Positions 35,570-44,660 are shown, counted from the stretch's first letter. The stretch: DNA of 64,000 nt from Hallella seregens ATCC 51272 (GCF_000518545.1 NZ_JADU01000010.1:62001-126000); one strand, 5' to 3'. Numbers and translations: made by a program. The notes: generated from the sequence alone by a model not told the origin.

Positions 35570-38500
35570 TTATTCTTCATCAAACTGATTCTTATACGTG
35601 ATCTGCTTGCAGGAATGGGCATACTGCTGGAGCTCGGCCACGGCATCGTGATTCACCTCATCCTCGAAGACCATCGGGCGGAAACGCTCCTGCAACCACT
35701 GGAAGATGACGAACAGTGCGGGCACTACAAAGAGCTGCACCAACGTGCCAATCAGCATGCCTCCGACGGCTGCTGCACCCAATGTCTGGTTGCCGTTCTT
35801 GCCCACACCAGAGGCAAACATCAGCGGCAGCAGACCGATAATCATGGCCAGCGACGTCATGAGGATAGGACGCAGACGGGCTGCCGCACCAAGGATAGCC
35901 GAGTAGCGGATGGCCATACCCGTCTCTCTACGCTCGAGGGCGAACTGCACAATCAGAATGGCATTCTTGGCCAACAGGCCGATAAGCATAATCAGCGAGA
36001 TCTGCATATAGATGTCGTTGGAGTGGCCGAAGAGCATCGTAAAGATAAAGGCACCGGCCAGACCGAACGGAATCGAGAGGATCACGGAGAGCGGCAGCAG
36101 GTAACTCTCGTACTGGGCGCTCAGAATCAGATACACGAACACCAGGCAGAGGGCGAAGATCAACGCCGTGGAGTTGCTCGACTCGGCCTCAGAACGGGTC
36201 AGTCCCGAGTACTCATAGCCGTAGCCATCGGGCAGGTAATCGGCCGCCACCTCCTCGCAAGCCCTCAGCGCATCGCCCGTAGAGTAGCTGCTGTTGGGCG
36301 TAATATTGAGGTTGATGGAGGTGAAGAGGTTGAAGCGGTTGATGTTGGACGGGCCATAGACACGCCTCAGCTTCACAAACTCGCTCACCGGGGCCATGCT
36401 GCCCGAAGCCAGCCTTACATAGATGTTGCTCATCTCGTCGGGACGCATGCGACTGGCCACGCTACCCTGAATCATCACGCGGTAGAGCTTACCGTAGGCG
36501 TTGAAATTGGAGGCATACAGGCCGCCGAAGTAGCCTTGTAGCGTGGACAGCACCGAAGCTGGCGTGGTGCCGGCCTGCTTGCACTTGGCCACATCCACGT
36601 CCACCATGTACTGGGGATAATTCGGGTTGTAGGAGGTCATGGCGTTCTGAATCTCCGGACGCTTGTTGAGCTCCTTGAGATAGTCCTGCGCCACCCGGAA
36701 GAAGCGGTCGAGATCACCGCCCGTCTTATCCTGCAATGTCATTGCAACACTGTTGTTGGCCGAGAAACCGGGAATCATGGGCGGGCCGAATGCCAGTATC
36801 TGGGCATCCTTGATGGTGGCCGTCTGCTTGTAGATCATGCCGAGCACCATGTTGGCTTCTTTCGGGTTCACGAAGAGGGCGGCGGCTCCCTGGCCGGAGA
36901 GCGCATCCTTGATGCGGGCGAAGATGTTCTTCGACTCACGCTCCTCGAAAGGCTTCAGCTTGATGATGAAAGTGGCCTGGTCGGTTCCCTGGCCGGCAAT
37001 GAAGTTGTAGCCCACCACGGCCTCACGGCGCTGGATGGCCGGATTGGTGGCCAGCATGCGATCCACTTGGTCGGCAATCTCCTGCGTGCGGGCCTGACTC
37101 GTACCGGGAGCAGCCGAAATAGTCACGAAGAGTGTGCCCGTATCTTCGTTGGGTACCAAGCCTGTACTCGTGAGCGACATGGTCGCCACAAGGGCCGCAA
37201 TGCCCGTCACGACGGTGATGGCCGTCGCTATACGGTGGTTGATGAGCCGCTCCACACCTTTCTTATACTTGTTGGTGGCTTTCTCGAACACACGGTTGAA
37301 TCCGGCGTGGAACCGGCTCACGAAAGTTGACTTCCGGTGGTCTTCCTCCTTGTGGGGCTTGAGGAACATGGCGCAGAGGGCCGGCGACAGCGTGAGGGCA
37401 TTGACTGCAGAGATCACGATGGACACGGCCATGGTGACGCCGAACTCGCGATAGAACGTGCCGGAAGTGCCTCCGATGAACGACACCGGCACGAACACGG
37501 CCGACATCACCAGCGTGATGGAAATGATGGCACCTGAAATTTCATTCATGGCGTCGATGGCAGCCGTCAGCGCATTGTCGTAACCCTGGTCGAGTTTAGC
37601 GTGTACAGCCTCGACCACCACGATGGCATCGTCCACCACAATGGCGATGGCCAGCAGCAGGGCCGACAGCGTGAGCAGGTTGATGGAGAAGCCAAACACC
37701 CAGAGGAACAGGAACGTACCGATCAGAGCCACCGGCACGGCAATCATGGGAATGAGCGTGGAGCGGATGTCCTGCAGGAAGATATAGACCACGAGGAACA
37801 CCAGCACCAGTGTGATAATCAGCGTGCGCACCACCTCGGCAATCGAGGCAAAGAGAAACTCTGTCACGTCCTGCTCGATGGTGTACTCCATGCCCGGCGG
37901 CATGCTCTTCTGTGCCTCGGCCAGTGCAGCTTTTACGTCGTTGGCAATATTGGTGGCGTTGGAGCCAGCAATCTGCTGCACCATGCCCATCGTGGCCTCG
38001 TGGCCGTTGTTGCGCATGTGCACATTATACTGCAAACTACCCAGTTCCATCTTGGCCACATCCTTGAGATAGAGCGTCTCTCCCGTGGTCTTGCTTGTGA
38101 GAATAATGTTCTCATACTCGGTCACCGTCGAGAGACGGCCCTTGTAGCGCAGGGTGTACTCGTAGGCTACGTCGCTCTGCTCGCCGAACGAGCCCGGGGC
38201 GGCCTCGATGTTCTGCTCGGCCAGGGCAGCCGTGACGTCGCCCGGCACGAGGCCGTATTCTTTCATCTTTCCGGGGTCGAGCCAGATGCGCATGGAATAG
38301 GTTTCGGTGGAGAAGGTCTGCACGTCGCCCACGCCATTGATACGCTTGAGCAACGGAATGATGTTGATGTTGTTGTAGTTGGTGAGGAATTTGGAGTCGT
38401 AGCGGCCGTCCTCGGTGGTCAGCGAATACATGATGACGTTCGAGGTCTGGCGTTTCGACACAGTGACACCCACGCGGGTCACCTCCGACGGCAGCAGGGC

Positions 38501-38848
38501 CTGGGCCTGCGACACGCGGTTCTGCACGTTCACGGCAGCCATGTTGGGGTCGGATCCCTGCTTGAAGAACACGGTTATCATGGCCATGCCGGCGTTGGTG
38601 GCCGTCGAGGTCATGTAGGCCATGTTCTCCACACCGTTGATGCTCTCCTCCAGCGGGGTAATCACGGAGTTCATCACCGTCCTGGCATCGGCGCCTTGAT
38701 AGGTTGTCATCACCGAGATGGTGGGCGGAGCAATGTCCGGATACTGCTCAATGGGCAGCGAAACCAAGCCTATAGTACCCAGCAGCACGAAGAAGATGGA
38801 GATCACCGTGGACAGTACCGGGCGCTTGATAAAATTAGAAAACGACAT
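35570..38848 (-). CDS. RND efflux pump inner-membrane subunit (HAE1/AcrB family)
   Basis: A 1092-residue proton-driven drug/lipophile exporter. It begins MSFSNFIKRPVLSTVISIF, the usual first helix. Two large periplasmic loops and twelve membrane helices follow. The proton-relay aspartates lie in AIAIVVDDAIVVVEAVH, and RRETGMAIRYSAILGAAARLRPILMTSL marks the later half. The second-half helices (LSAQYESYLLPLSVILSIPFGL, IGLLAKNAILIVQFA) are also family-typical. It lies 27 nt after the adaptor gene and directly touches the outer-membrane factor gene. The substrate range cannot be told. Confidence 0.95.
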   Translation of the reverse strand: MSFSNFIKRPVLSTVISIFFVLLGTIGLVSLPIEQYPDIAPPTISVMTTYQGADARTVMNSVITPLEESINGVENMAYMTSTATNAGMAMITVFFKQGSDPNMAAVNVQNRVSQAQALLPSEVTRVGVTVSKRQTSNVIMYSLTTEDGRYDSKFLTNYNNINIIPLLKRINGVGDVQTFSTETYSMRIWLDPGKMKEYGLVPGDVTAALAEQNIEAAPGSFGEQSDVAYEYTLRYKGRLSTVTEYENIILTSKTTGETLYLKDVAKMELGSLQYNVHMRNNGHEATMGMVQQIAGSNATNIANDVKAALAEAQKSMPPGMEYTIEQDVTEFLFASIAEVVRTLIITLVLVFLVVYIFLQDIRSTLIPMIAVPVALIGTFLFLWVFGFSINLLTLSALLLAIAIVVDDAIVVVEAVHAKLDQGYDNALTAAIDAMNEISGAIISITLVMSAVFVPVSFIGGTSGTFYREFGVTMAVSIVISAVNALTLSPALCAMFLKPHKEEDHRKSTFVSRFHAGFNRVFEKATNKYKKGVERLINHRIATAITVVTGIAALVATMSLTSTGLVPNEDTGTLFVTISAAPGTSQARTQEIADQVDRMLATNPAIQRREAVVGYNFIAGQGTDQATFIIKLKPFEERESKNIFARIKDALSGQGAAALFVNPKEANMVLGMIYKQTATIKDAQILAFGPPMIPGFSANNSVAMTLQDKTGGDLDRFFRVAQDYLKELNKRPEIQNAMTSYNPNYPQYMVDVDVAKCKQAGTTPASVLSTLQGYFGGLYASNFNAYGKLYRVMIQGSVASRMRPDEMSNIYVRLASGSMAPVSEFVKLRRVYGPSNINRFNLFTSINLNITPNSSYSTGDALRACEEVAADYLPDGYGYEYSGLTRSEAESSNSTALIFALCLVFVYLILSAQYESYLLPLSVILSIPFGLAGAFIFTMLFGHSNDIYMQISLIMLIGLLAKNAILIVQFALERRETGMAIRYSAILGAAARLRPILMTSLAMIIGLLPLMFASGVGKNGNQTLGAAAVGGMLIGTLVQLFVVPALFVIFQWLQERFRPMVFEDEVNHDAVAELQQYAHSCKQITYKNQFDEE

Positions 38849-38875
38849 ATCTTTTTTCTTTGAGTCTCCTTATAC

Positions 38876-40075
38876 TTACTTTCCTCCCATGGCCTTGGCA
38901 AAGTCGCCGGCATTGCCCTGGGCGGCGCCGAGCTTGGCAGCATCGTCTATCTTCTTCTGATACTGGGCCTCGGTGATGGGTTTTATCTCCATGCCGTCAG
39001 CCAGTTTGGTGATGCCTTTGGTCACAATGCGGTCGCCGGCGTGCAGGCCTCCCGTCACCACGTAGGTCTTTCCGTCGTTCTGCGGGTCTATCGTTATCTC
39101 GCTGTACTTCACCTTGTTGTCCTTGCCCACGAGATAAACAAACACTTTGTCCTGCACCTGCGAGGTGGCTTCCTGCGGAATCACGATGGAGTTGCTGCTC
39201 ACGCGGGGAATGATAATCCGGCCGGCGCCGCCGCTCTTGAGCAGCTTCTGCGGATTGGCGAAATGGGCGATGAGCGAGTACGAGCCCGTGTTGGCGTCGA
39301 TCACGCCGCTCATCTTCACCACCTTGCCCGGATGGTCGTAGACCGTGCCGTCGGCCAGTTGCAGCTTCACGGCCGGCAGCTGACTGATGGCGGCGGCGGC
39401 ACTGCCCGAAGCCTTGGTCATGTCGAGTATCTCGCCCTCGCTCATGGAGAAGAACACCTCCATGGTCGAAACGTCAGAAACGGTGGTCAGCGCATTGGAA
39501 GCGCTCACCAGCGCGCCCACCTTGAAAGGCAGACTGCCCACCACACCGGCTGCCGGAGCCTTGACGGTGCACCATGCCAGCGTCTCCTGGGCCGATGCAA
39601 GAGCCGCCTGAGTCTGGGCCACACTGGCCTGGGCCGTGGCATAACTGTTGGCCGAGGTGGAGAGTTCGTACTGTCCGATGATGCGCTGGGCAAAGAGTTT
39701 CTTGTTGTTCTCGTAGGTCAGGTAGGCCGTATTGGCCTGTGAACGGGCCGTGTTCAGGGCGGCCTGGGCCTGGCGAACGGCGGCCCGGTAGGTCTCGCTG
39801 TCGATAGTGAACATCACCTGTCCGGCCCTCACGGCCTGGCCTTCATGCACCAGCACCTTGGTGATAAAGCCTGAAATCTTGGGGCGCACCTCCACGTCCT
39901 GAATGCCTTTGATGGTGGCAGGATAGGTGGTCTGCATGTCTGCACTCTGCGTGCCCACCGTGCGTACGGCAAACTCATTGTCCTGAAGGTCGGCCAGACT
40001 GCCGCGGCCCTTGCCGCCACACGACACGAGAGCTACGGCCATGACTGAAACGAACAAACAATTCTTAATCTTCAT
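38876..40075 (-). CDS. RND efflux periplasmic adaptor (membrane fusion protein)
   Basis: A 399-residue lipoprotein (MKIKNCLFVSVMAVALVSC, Cys19). The barrel-sandwich/lipoyl parts are ATIKGIQDVEVRPKISGFI and VHEGQAVRAGQVMFTID. Between them and TVKAPAAGVVGSL lies the coiled hairpin rich in Ala and Gln (AALNTARSQANTAYLTYENN, TAQASVAQTQAALASAQETL). It connects the pump with the outer-membrane factor. First gene of the four-gene efflux operon, with a promoter box at 40203-40210 and a leader of about 120 nt. No TetR or AraC regulator is adjacent. Confidence 0.94.
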   Translation of the reverse strand: MKIKNCLFVSVMAVALVSCGGKGRGSLADLQDNEFAVRTVGTQSADMQTTYPATIKGIQDVEVRPKISGFITKVLVHEGQAVRAGQVMFTIDSETYRAAVRQAQAALNTARSQANTAYLTYENNKKLFAQRIIGQYELSTSANSYATAQASVAQTQAALASAQETLAWCTVKAPAAGVVGSLPFKVGALVSASNALTTVSDVSTMEVFFSMSEGEILDMTKASGSAAAAISQLPAVKLQLADGTVYDHPGKVVKMSGVIDANTGSYSLIAHFANPQKLLKSGGAGRIIIPRVSSNSIVIPQEATSQVQDKVFVYLVGKDNKVKYSEITIDPQNDGKTYVVTGGLHAGDRIVTKGITKLADGMEIKPITEAQYQKKIDDAAKLGAAQGNAGDFAKAMGGK

Positions 40076-40202
40076 ACCTATTTAAAATTAATATTAATAT
40101 GCCCGATACACCCGTCGGCGGCAGCCTGTGCCCACGCTTGGCACCGGGGCCCCAAGCCGTCCGGGAAACAAAACTAAACTGTCTTTTTTAGTTTTTGCAG
40201 TG

Positions 40203-40210
40203 CAAAATTA
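40203..40210 (-). promoter_or_regulatory. -7 box of the efflux operon
   Basis: Reads TAATTTTG on the minus strand. Predicted start near 40196, which leaves a leader of about 120 nt before the adaptor gene. Confidence 0.5.
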
Positions 40211-40274
40211 CGAAAGATTGGTGGAAACCCGACACGCGTCCGTAGTTTTTTAACAAAGATTCTTTCTTTTTAGC

Positions 40275-40511
40275 AGAGTGGCAGGACGAGGTGGCCGCCA
40301 TGCCGCGACGGCACTGCGGCATGGCCATGAAAGGGCGGCAAGGTCTTCGCGACGGCACCGTGGCATATTGGCAACGGCGCCACGGCATTTTCATGACGGT
40401 GCAAACGCACGGCGATTGCACCGTAACGGGCGGGCGGCAACGGCGCAATCGCCGCGCGTTTACGCCGCAAAGCCAAGGCGAAAAAGCGTTGCTGAAATGC
40501 CCCCTGCCCGT
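40275..40511. repeat. GC-rich degenerate repeat island B
   Basis: This non-coding stretch between the efflux promoter and the end of the pcnB-like gene is filled with imperfect repeats of GGCAACGGCGC, GCGGCATGGCC and GCGACGGCAC words, including the nested motif CGGGCGGGCGGCAACGGCGC. Its word set resembles island A at 24775-24986. Open frames running through it are Arg/His/Ala-rich and look spurious. I see no gene. Confidence 0.5.
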
Positions 40512-42035
40512 TCAGGCCAGCCCCATCTGCCGGGCCTTCTCCATGAGCAGCTGCATGAGGGGCTCGCGCTCGTTGGGCACCCGGTTGTCGAGCACGGCAT
40601 CCTTGAGCGTCTGCTTCAGGGTGCCCACCTCGCGCGAGGGCGGCAGATGGAACATCTCCATGATTTCGTTGCCGTCGATGCAGGGCTGCAGCTGGCGGCG
40701 GAAGTCCTTTTCCAGCAGGTCGGCTATCTTCTCGCGCACCAGCCTGAAGTTCTCCAGGAACCGCTGTTTCTTCACCCGGTTCTTGCTGGTGATGTCGGCC
40801 TCGCAGAGCATCATCAGCTCATCCACGTCGTCGTCGGCATCGTTCACCAGGCGGCGCACGGCGCTGTCGGTCACCTCTTCGTCGGCCATGGCGATAGGAC
40901 GCATGTGCAAATCTACGAGCTTCTGCACATATTTCATCTTGCTGTCCATGGGCAACTTGAGCCGACGGAAGATGCCGGGCACCATCTTGGCCCCCAGATA
41001 GTTGTGGTTGTGAAAGGTCCAGCCCTGCACGTTGTCCCACCGTTTGCTGCGAGGCTTGCCTATATCGTGGAGCAAGGCGCCCCAGCGCAGCCACAGCCAA
41101 TGCTCCTGCATGCGCTGCAACTCGGCGTGCAGCTGCTCGGCCTCGGGGCTGTCGGGGGGCGCGGCGGCCAGCCGCGCACGCAGGTCGGCCAGTCGCTGGC
41201 GCTGCGCCCGGCACAGGTTGTCGACCACTTCGAGCGTGTGGAAGAAGTTGTTCTTGTGGGCCCTGCCGTTGCGTGTCTCCACCACGTCGAGCGCGGCCAG
41301 CTCGGGCAGGATGAGCTTGAGCTGGCCGCAGCGGTGCAGATCGACGAAGCCGCGGCTGGGCTGGTCGGCCAGCATGATCTTGTTGAGCTCCTCCTCCACC
41401 CGCTCTCCACTGATGATCTTGATGCGGTGGGCATTGCGGCCGAGGGCCTCGAACGTCTCGTCCTCGATGTAGAACTTGAGCTGCGTGGCAAAACGCACGC
41501 AGCGCATCATGCGCAGCGGGTCGTCGGAGAAAGTGATGTCGGGGTCGAGCGGCGTGCGGATGATGCCGTCCTCGAGGTCGGCAATGCCATCGAACGGGTC
41601 GACAAGCTCGCCGAAACGCTCACGGTTCAGGCACACGGCCATGGCGTTGATGGTGAAGTCGCGGCGGTTCTGATCGTCCTCGAGGGTGCCGTCCTCCACG
41701 TGGGGCTTGCGGCTGTCGTGGCTGTAGCTCTCGCGGCGGGCACCCACAAACTCCACCTCCTGCCCACGGAACTTCACCTGCGCCGTGCCGAAATTGCGGA
41801 AAACAGCGAGGTGGGCCCTGCGCCCCAGCAGTTCCTTGAGCCGGCTGGCCACCTGGATGCCACTGCCCACGACCACCACGTCGATGTCGCTCGACGGCCT
41901 CTCCAGGAAGAGATCGCGCACGTATCCGCCCACGACATAGCACTCCAGGTGCAGGCTGTCGGCAGCCTCTGAAATAAGATGAAATATATCCTGATCGAGA
42001 AGACGGGCCAAATCGGCGTCGCTGAGTTGTCGCAT
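40512..42035 (-). CDS. CCA-adding enzyme/poly(A) polymerase family nucleotidyltransferase with HD domain
   Basis: A 507-residue class II nucleotidyltransferase. Start 42035 (MRQLSDADLARLL) fits the promoter at 42078-42085; the frame itself runs further upstream. The catalytic head has VVGGYVRD (34-41) and the metal pair SSDIDVVVV (Asp50, Asp52). RRDFTINAMAV follows, and RFATQLKFYIEDETFEALGR forms the neck. An HD phosphohydrolase-type domain begins LLHDIGKP with His323-Asp324. CCA-adding enzymes complete or repair the 3' end of tRNA. The HD domain and length (the CCA core alone is about 400) fit the Bacteroidetes type annotated as HD-containing CCA nucleotidyltransferase. True poly(A) polymerase activity cannot be excluded. 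Confidence 0.88.
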   Translation of the reverse strand: MRQLSDADLARLLDQDIFHLISEAADSLHLECYVVGGYVRDLFLERPSSDIDVVVVGSGIQVASRLKELLGRRAHLAVFRNFGTAQVKFRGQEVEFVGARRESYSHDSRKPHVEDGTLEDDQNRRDFTINAMAVCLNRERFGELVDPFDGIADLEDGIIRTPLDPDITFSDDPLRMMRCVRFATQLKFYIEDETFEALGRNAHRIKIISGERVEEELNKIMLADQPSRGFVDLHRCGQLKLILPELAALDVVETRNGRAHKNNFFHTLEVVDNLCRAQRQRLADLRARLAAAPPDSPEAEQLHAELQRMQEHWLWLRWGALLHDIGKPRSKRWDNVQGWTFHNHNYLGAKMVPGIFRRLKLPMDSKMKYVQKLVDLHMRPIAMADEEVTDSAVRRLVNDADDDVDELMMLCEADITSKNRVKKQRFLENFRLVREKIADLLEKDFRRQLQPCIDGNEIMEMFHLPPSREVGTLKQTLKDAVLDNRVPNEREPLMQLLMEKARQMGLA

Positions 42036-42077
42036 GATGGTATCGTGAACTGTGAATGTCCTGTTGAAAAGCGGCTG

Positions 42078-42085
42078 CAAAGTTA
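42078..42085 (-). promoter_or_regulatory. -7 box of the nucleotidyltransferase gene
   Basis: Reads TAACTTTG on the minus strand, 42 nt ahead of the ATG. It is divergent from the box at 42160-42167. Confidence 0.6.
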
Positions 42086-42159
42086 CGAAAATATTCACGA
42101 TTGCGGGCCTTTCGCCGCTTTTTTCTCGGCGGCAAGCCCGTAATCTCGCAAAAATTCCG

Positions 42160-42167
42160 TAAGTTTG
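42160..42167 (+). promoter_or_regulatory. -7 box of the 149-aa lipoprotein gene
   Basis: TAAGTTTG ends only 8 nt before the ATG at 42176, so the transcript would have almost no 5' leader. Confidence 0.55.
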
Positions 42168-42175
42168 CACTCATC

Positions 42176-42625
42176 ATGAACAACCCCCTCTCCATCCCCC
42201 GGGCCAGCTGGCGCGCCGCCGTCGCCCGCCCGGCGCTGCTGCTCTGCGCAGCCGCCGCCCTGGCGAGCTGCCAGCCCTCGGCCGACGAAAAGGCCGCCCC
42301 GCTGATGCACCGCATCGACTCGCTCTACCAGCGACAGGCCTACACCGAGACGCTGAACGCCATACGCCAGCTGCGCGACCGCCATCCACAGGCCCTGAAG
42401 TCGCGGCAACGGGCCCTGCACATCTGGCAGGAGGCCTCGCTGCGACTGGCCCAAGCCGACATCGCGCGCACCGACTCGGCCCTGCAGGCCACCATTCGGG
42501 CCTACGAGGCCGAGACCCGCATTGGGCCCAAAAACCGGCTCCGCGTGCGCCGCGACTCGCTGCAGGTGCGCTACGATGCGCTCTGCGGCATCGTGCGCGT
42601 GATTCACCGAAAGACAAAAAAATGA
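42176..42625 (+). CDS. Small Arg-rich lipoprotein of unknown function
   Basis: A 149-residue lipoprotein. Start 42176 (MNNPLSIPRASWRAAVARPA) gives a signal peptide with lipobox LASC (Cys32). No other in-frame Met precedes the lipobox, so this start is well supported. The mature part is a long amphipathic helix or coiled coil (HRIDSLYQRQAYTETLNAIR, SLRLAQADIARTDSALQATI, RIGPKNRLRVRRDSLQVRYD). I do not recognise the family. In helical layout it resembles small periplasmic chaperone-like or TPR-like lipoproteins. It is the first gene before the DUF1599 gene, which has its own promoter. Confidence 0.65.
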   Translation: MNNPLSIPRASWRAAVARPALLLCAAAALASCQPSADEKAAPLMHRIDSLYQRQAYTETLNAIRQLRDRHPQALKSRQRALHIWQEASLRLAQADIARTDSALQATIRAYEAETRIGPKNRLRVRRDSLQVRYDALCGIVRVIHRKTKK

Positions 42626-42688
42626 GAAGCGATGGGCCCCGGAGGGCAAAAAGGGGGGAGGCTTTCCCCCTTTTTCGATTAAAATCGC

Positions 42689-42696
42689 TATCTTTG
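42689..42696 (+). promoter_or_regulatory. -7 box of the DUF1599 gene
   Basis: TATCTTTG ends 9 nt before the ATG at 42706, predicting a near-leaderless mRNA for DUF1599 and the genes behind it. Confidence 0.6.
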
Positions 42697-42705
42697 CACC
42701 GAATT

Positions 42706-43257
42706 ATGGCAGAACAGAACACAGACCAACAGTTTAAGGAGGTCATGGCCGAGTGCCGCGACCTCTTTACCAAGAAACTGCACGATTACGGCGCCTCGTG
42801 GCGCATCCTGCGCCCCTCGTCGCTCACCGACCAGCTCTTCATCAAGGCCATGCGCATCCGCTCGCTGGAAATCACGGGGCGGTCGCTCGTGGGCGAAGGC
42901 ATCCGGCCGGAGTTTGTGGCCCTCGTGAACTATGGCATCGTGGGCCTCATCCAGCTGGAACGTGGCTTTGCCGACCGTGTGGACCTCACCCCCGACGAGG
43001 CACTGGCCCTCTACGATGCCCATGCCGCCAAGGCTTTCGACCTGATGGTGCGCAAGAACCACGACTACGGCGAGGCGTGGCGGGGCATGCGCGTGAGCAG
43101 CTACACCGACCTGATTCTGACCAAAATAGAGCGCATCAAGGAACTCGAGGACCTGCAGGGTGGGGCCTTGGTGTCCGAAGGGGTCGACGCCAACTACGCC
43201 GACATCATCAACTATGCCGTGTTTGGCGTCATCCGACTGAAAGAACAAGCCGACTGA
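42706..43257 (+). CDS. DUF1599 protein
   Basis: A 183-residue cytoplasmic protein made of two similar halves: FTKKLHDYGASWRILRPSSL followed by LVNYGIVGLIQLERG, and VRKNHDYGEAWRGMRVSSYT followed by IINYAVFGVIRLKEQ. This duplicated HDYG-x-W pattern defines DUF1599. A role in nucleotide metabolism or modification has been suggested for related domains; the reaction is unknown to me. The start at 42706 agrees with the promoter box. The next Met (42745) would remove the first residues of repeat one. It is followed by the MauE/DoxX gene and tpiA, an order I believe is conserved in Bacteroidales. Confidence 0.88.
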   Translation: MAEQNTDQQFKEVMAECRDLFTKKLHDYGASWRILRPSSLTDQLFIKAMRIRSLEITGRSLVGEGIRPEFVALVNYGIVGLIQLERGFADRVDLTPDEALALYDAHAAKAFDLMVRKNHDYGEAWRGMRVSSYTDLILTKIERIKELEDLQGGALVSEGVDANYADIINYAVFGVIRLKEQAD

Positions 43258-43262
43258 ACCCC

Positions 43263-44660
43263 GTGGAGCAAGAGAAACCTACAGACGGAAGACCGTCGCC
43301 GGCACAGGCCCGGAAGACTGTGTGGCTCCGCGAGCAGCTCCTGCGGCTGCCCGTCAACGCGTGCCGCCTGGTGCTGGGGCTGACGTTTGTCTTCTCGGGA
43401 TTCGTCAAAGCCGTGGATCCGCTCGGCACGCAATACAAGATACAGGACTATCTGGCGGCCCTCGGACTGCAGGGACTGGTGCCCGACCTGCTCACGCTGG
43501 GCGCGTCGGTGCTGCTGTCGGCACTGGAGTTTGCGCTGGGCATTTTCGTGCTTTTCGCCATCCGCCGCCGGCTGGCCTCGCGGCTCTCGCTGGCCCTGAT
43601 GGCCGTCATGACGCTCATTGCGCTGTGGCTCGTCGTGGCCAACCCGGTGAAAGACTGTGGCTGCTTCGGCGACGCCGTGAGGCTGACCAACGGCCAGACA
43701 CTGCTCAAGAACGTGGTGCTGTTGGGCTGCGCCCTCGTGCTGAGCCGCTGGCCGCTCAGGATGTACCGCTTCATCTCGGAGAGCAACCAGTGGATTGCCA
43801 TCAACTTCACCGTGCTCTTCATCCTGCTCACCAGCCTCTACTGCCTCTACCGGCTCCCTCTTTTCGATTTCCGCCCCTACCACATCGGGGTGAATATCAG
43901 GCAGGCCATGGAGATTCCGGAGGGTGCAGAGCAGCCGCAGTTCGAGACCACGTTCGTCATGGAGAAGAACGGCGAGCGGCGGGAGTTCTCGCTCGACGAC
44001 TATCCCGACTCCACCTGGCAGTTCATCGACTCGCGCACGGTGCAGACCCGCGAGGGCTATGTGCCCCCCATACACGACTTCTCCATCCAACTGTCCGAGG
44101 GCGACGACATCACCGACGAGGTGCTCGCGCACCGCGGCTACACGTTCCTGCTCATCTCGCCACACCTTGCCACGGCCGACGATTCCAACTTCGGCAACAT
44201 CGATCAAATCTACGAGTACGCCCAGCAACAGAAGATTCCGTTCTATTGTCTCACGGCTTCCAACGAGAAAGACATCCGGCACTGGGAAGACATTACGGGA
44301 GCCGAGTACCCGTTCTGCCTCACCGACGAGACCACGCTCAAGACCATGATACGCAGCAATCCGGGGCTCATGCTGCTCAAAGACGGTACCATCATCCGCA
44401 AATGGAGCCACAACGACCTGCCCCAGGAGGAGGAACTGCGGCAACCGCTCGACAAACTCGACATCGGGCACCTGCCCGACGACACCGCGGGCAAGACCAT
44501 TTCCAAGGTGCTGGCCTGGTTTTTCCTGCCGCTCATCGGCCTTGCGCTGGCCGACCGCACATGGGCATGGACCCGATTCCTGCGGCGAGGCAAGAGGCTG
44601 AAAAGGAGGAACGCAAAAGACAACAGGCAGGAAGAAGCGGCCGAAAAGGCGGACAGCTGA
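43263..44660 (+). CDS. MauE/DoxX-type membrane protein with thioredoxin-like C-terminal domain
   Basis: A 465-residue protein with a GTG start at 43263, 5 nt after the DUF1599 stop. The frame is open further upstream, but that part overlaps DUF1599. Four membrane helices (about 30-185) contain VFSGFVKAVDPLGTQYKI and NPVKDCGCFGDAV, the MauE/DoxX redox-associated CGCFG motif. A fifth helix (WIAINFTVLFILLTSLYCLY) is followed by a periplasmic or cytoplasmic domain (about 235-435) of thioredoxin-like fold, judged from YTFLLISPHLATADDSN, IPFYCLTASNEKDIRHW and PGLMLLKDGTIIRKWSHND. That domain lacks a CxxC pair. A last helix ends in a highly charged tail. It likely belongs to a disulfide or quinone-linked redox system. 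Confidence 0.8.
   Translation: MEQEKPTDGRPSPAQARKTVWLREQLLRLPVNACRLVLGLTFVFSGFVKAVDPLGTQYKIQDYLAALGLQGLVPDLLTLGASVLLSALEFALGIFVLFAIRRRLASRLSLALMAVMTLIALWLVVANPVKDCGCFGDAVRLTNGQTLLKNVVLLGCALVLSRWPLRMYRFISESNQWIAINFTVLFILLTSLYCLYRLPLFDFRPYHIGVNIRQAMEIPEGAEQPQFETTFVMEKNGERREFSLDDYPDSTWQFIDSRTVQTREGYVPPIHDFSIQLSEGDDITDEVLAHRGYTFLLISPHLATADDSNFGNIDQIYEYAQQQKIPFYCLTASNEKDIRHWEDITGAEYPFCLTDETTLKTMIRSNPGLMLLKDGTIIRKWSHNDLPQEEELRQPLDKLDIGHLPDDTAGKTISKVLAWFFLPLIGLALADRTWAWTRFLRRGKRLKRRNAKDNRQEEAAEKADS

Noticed and set aside
37601..38863. Plus-strand frame of 420 codons inside the RND pump gene
   Set aside because: Antisense shadow. His/Gly/Val-rich translation without any recognisable motif.
40278..41972. 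Plus-strand frame of 564 codons across island B and the nucleotidyltransferase gene
   Set aside because: A consequence of high GC on the opposite strand of a well-supported gene. The His/Ala/Val/Leu-rich translation has no domain.
42753..43262. N-terminal extension of the MauE/DoxX protein
   Set aside because: The open frame overlaps the well-supported DUF1599 gene and its translation is Arg/Pro-rich. The GTG at 43263 fits the first membrane helix better.
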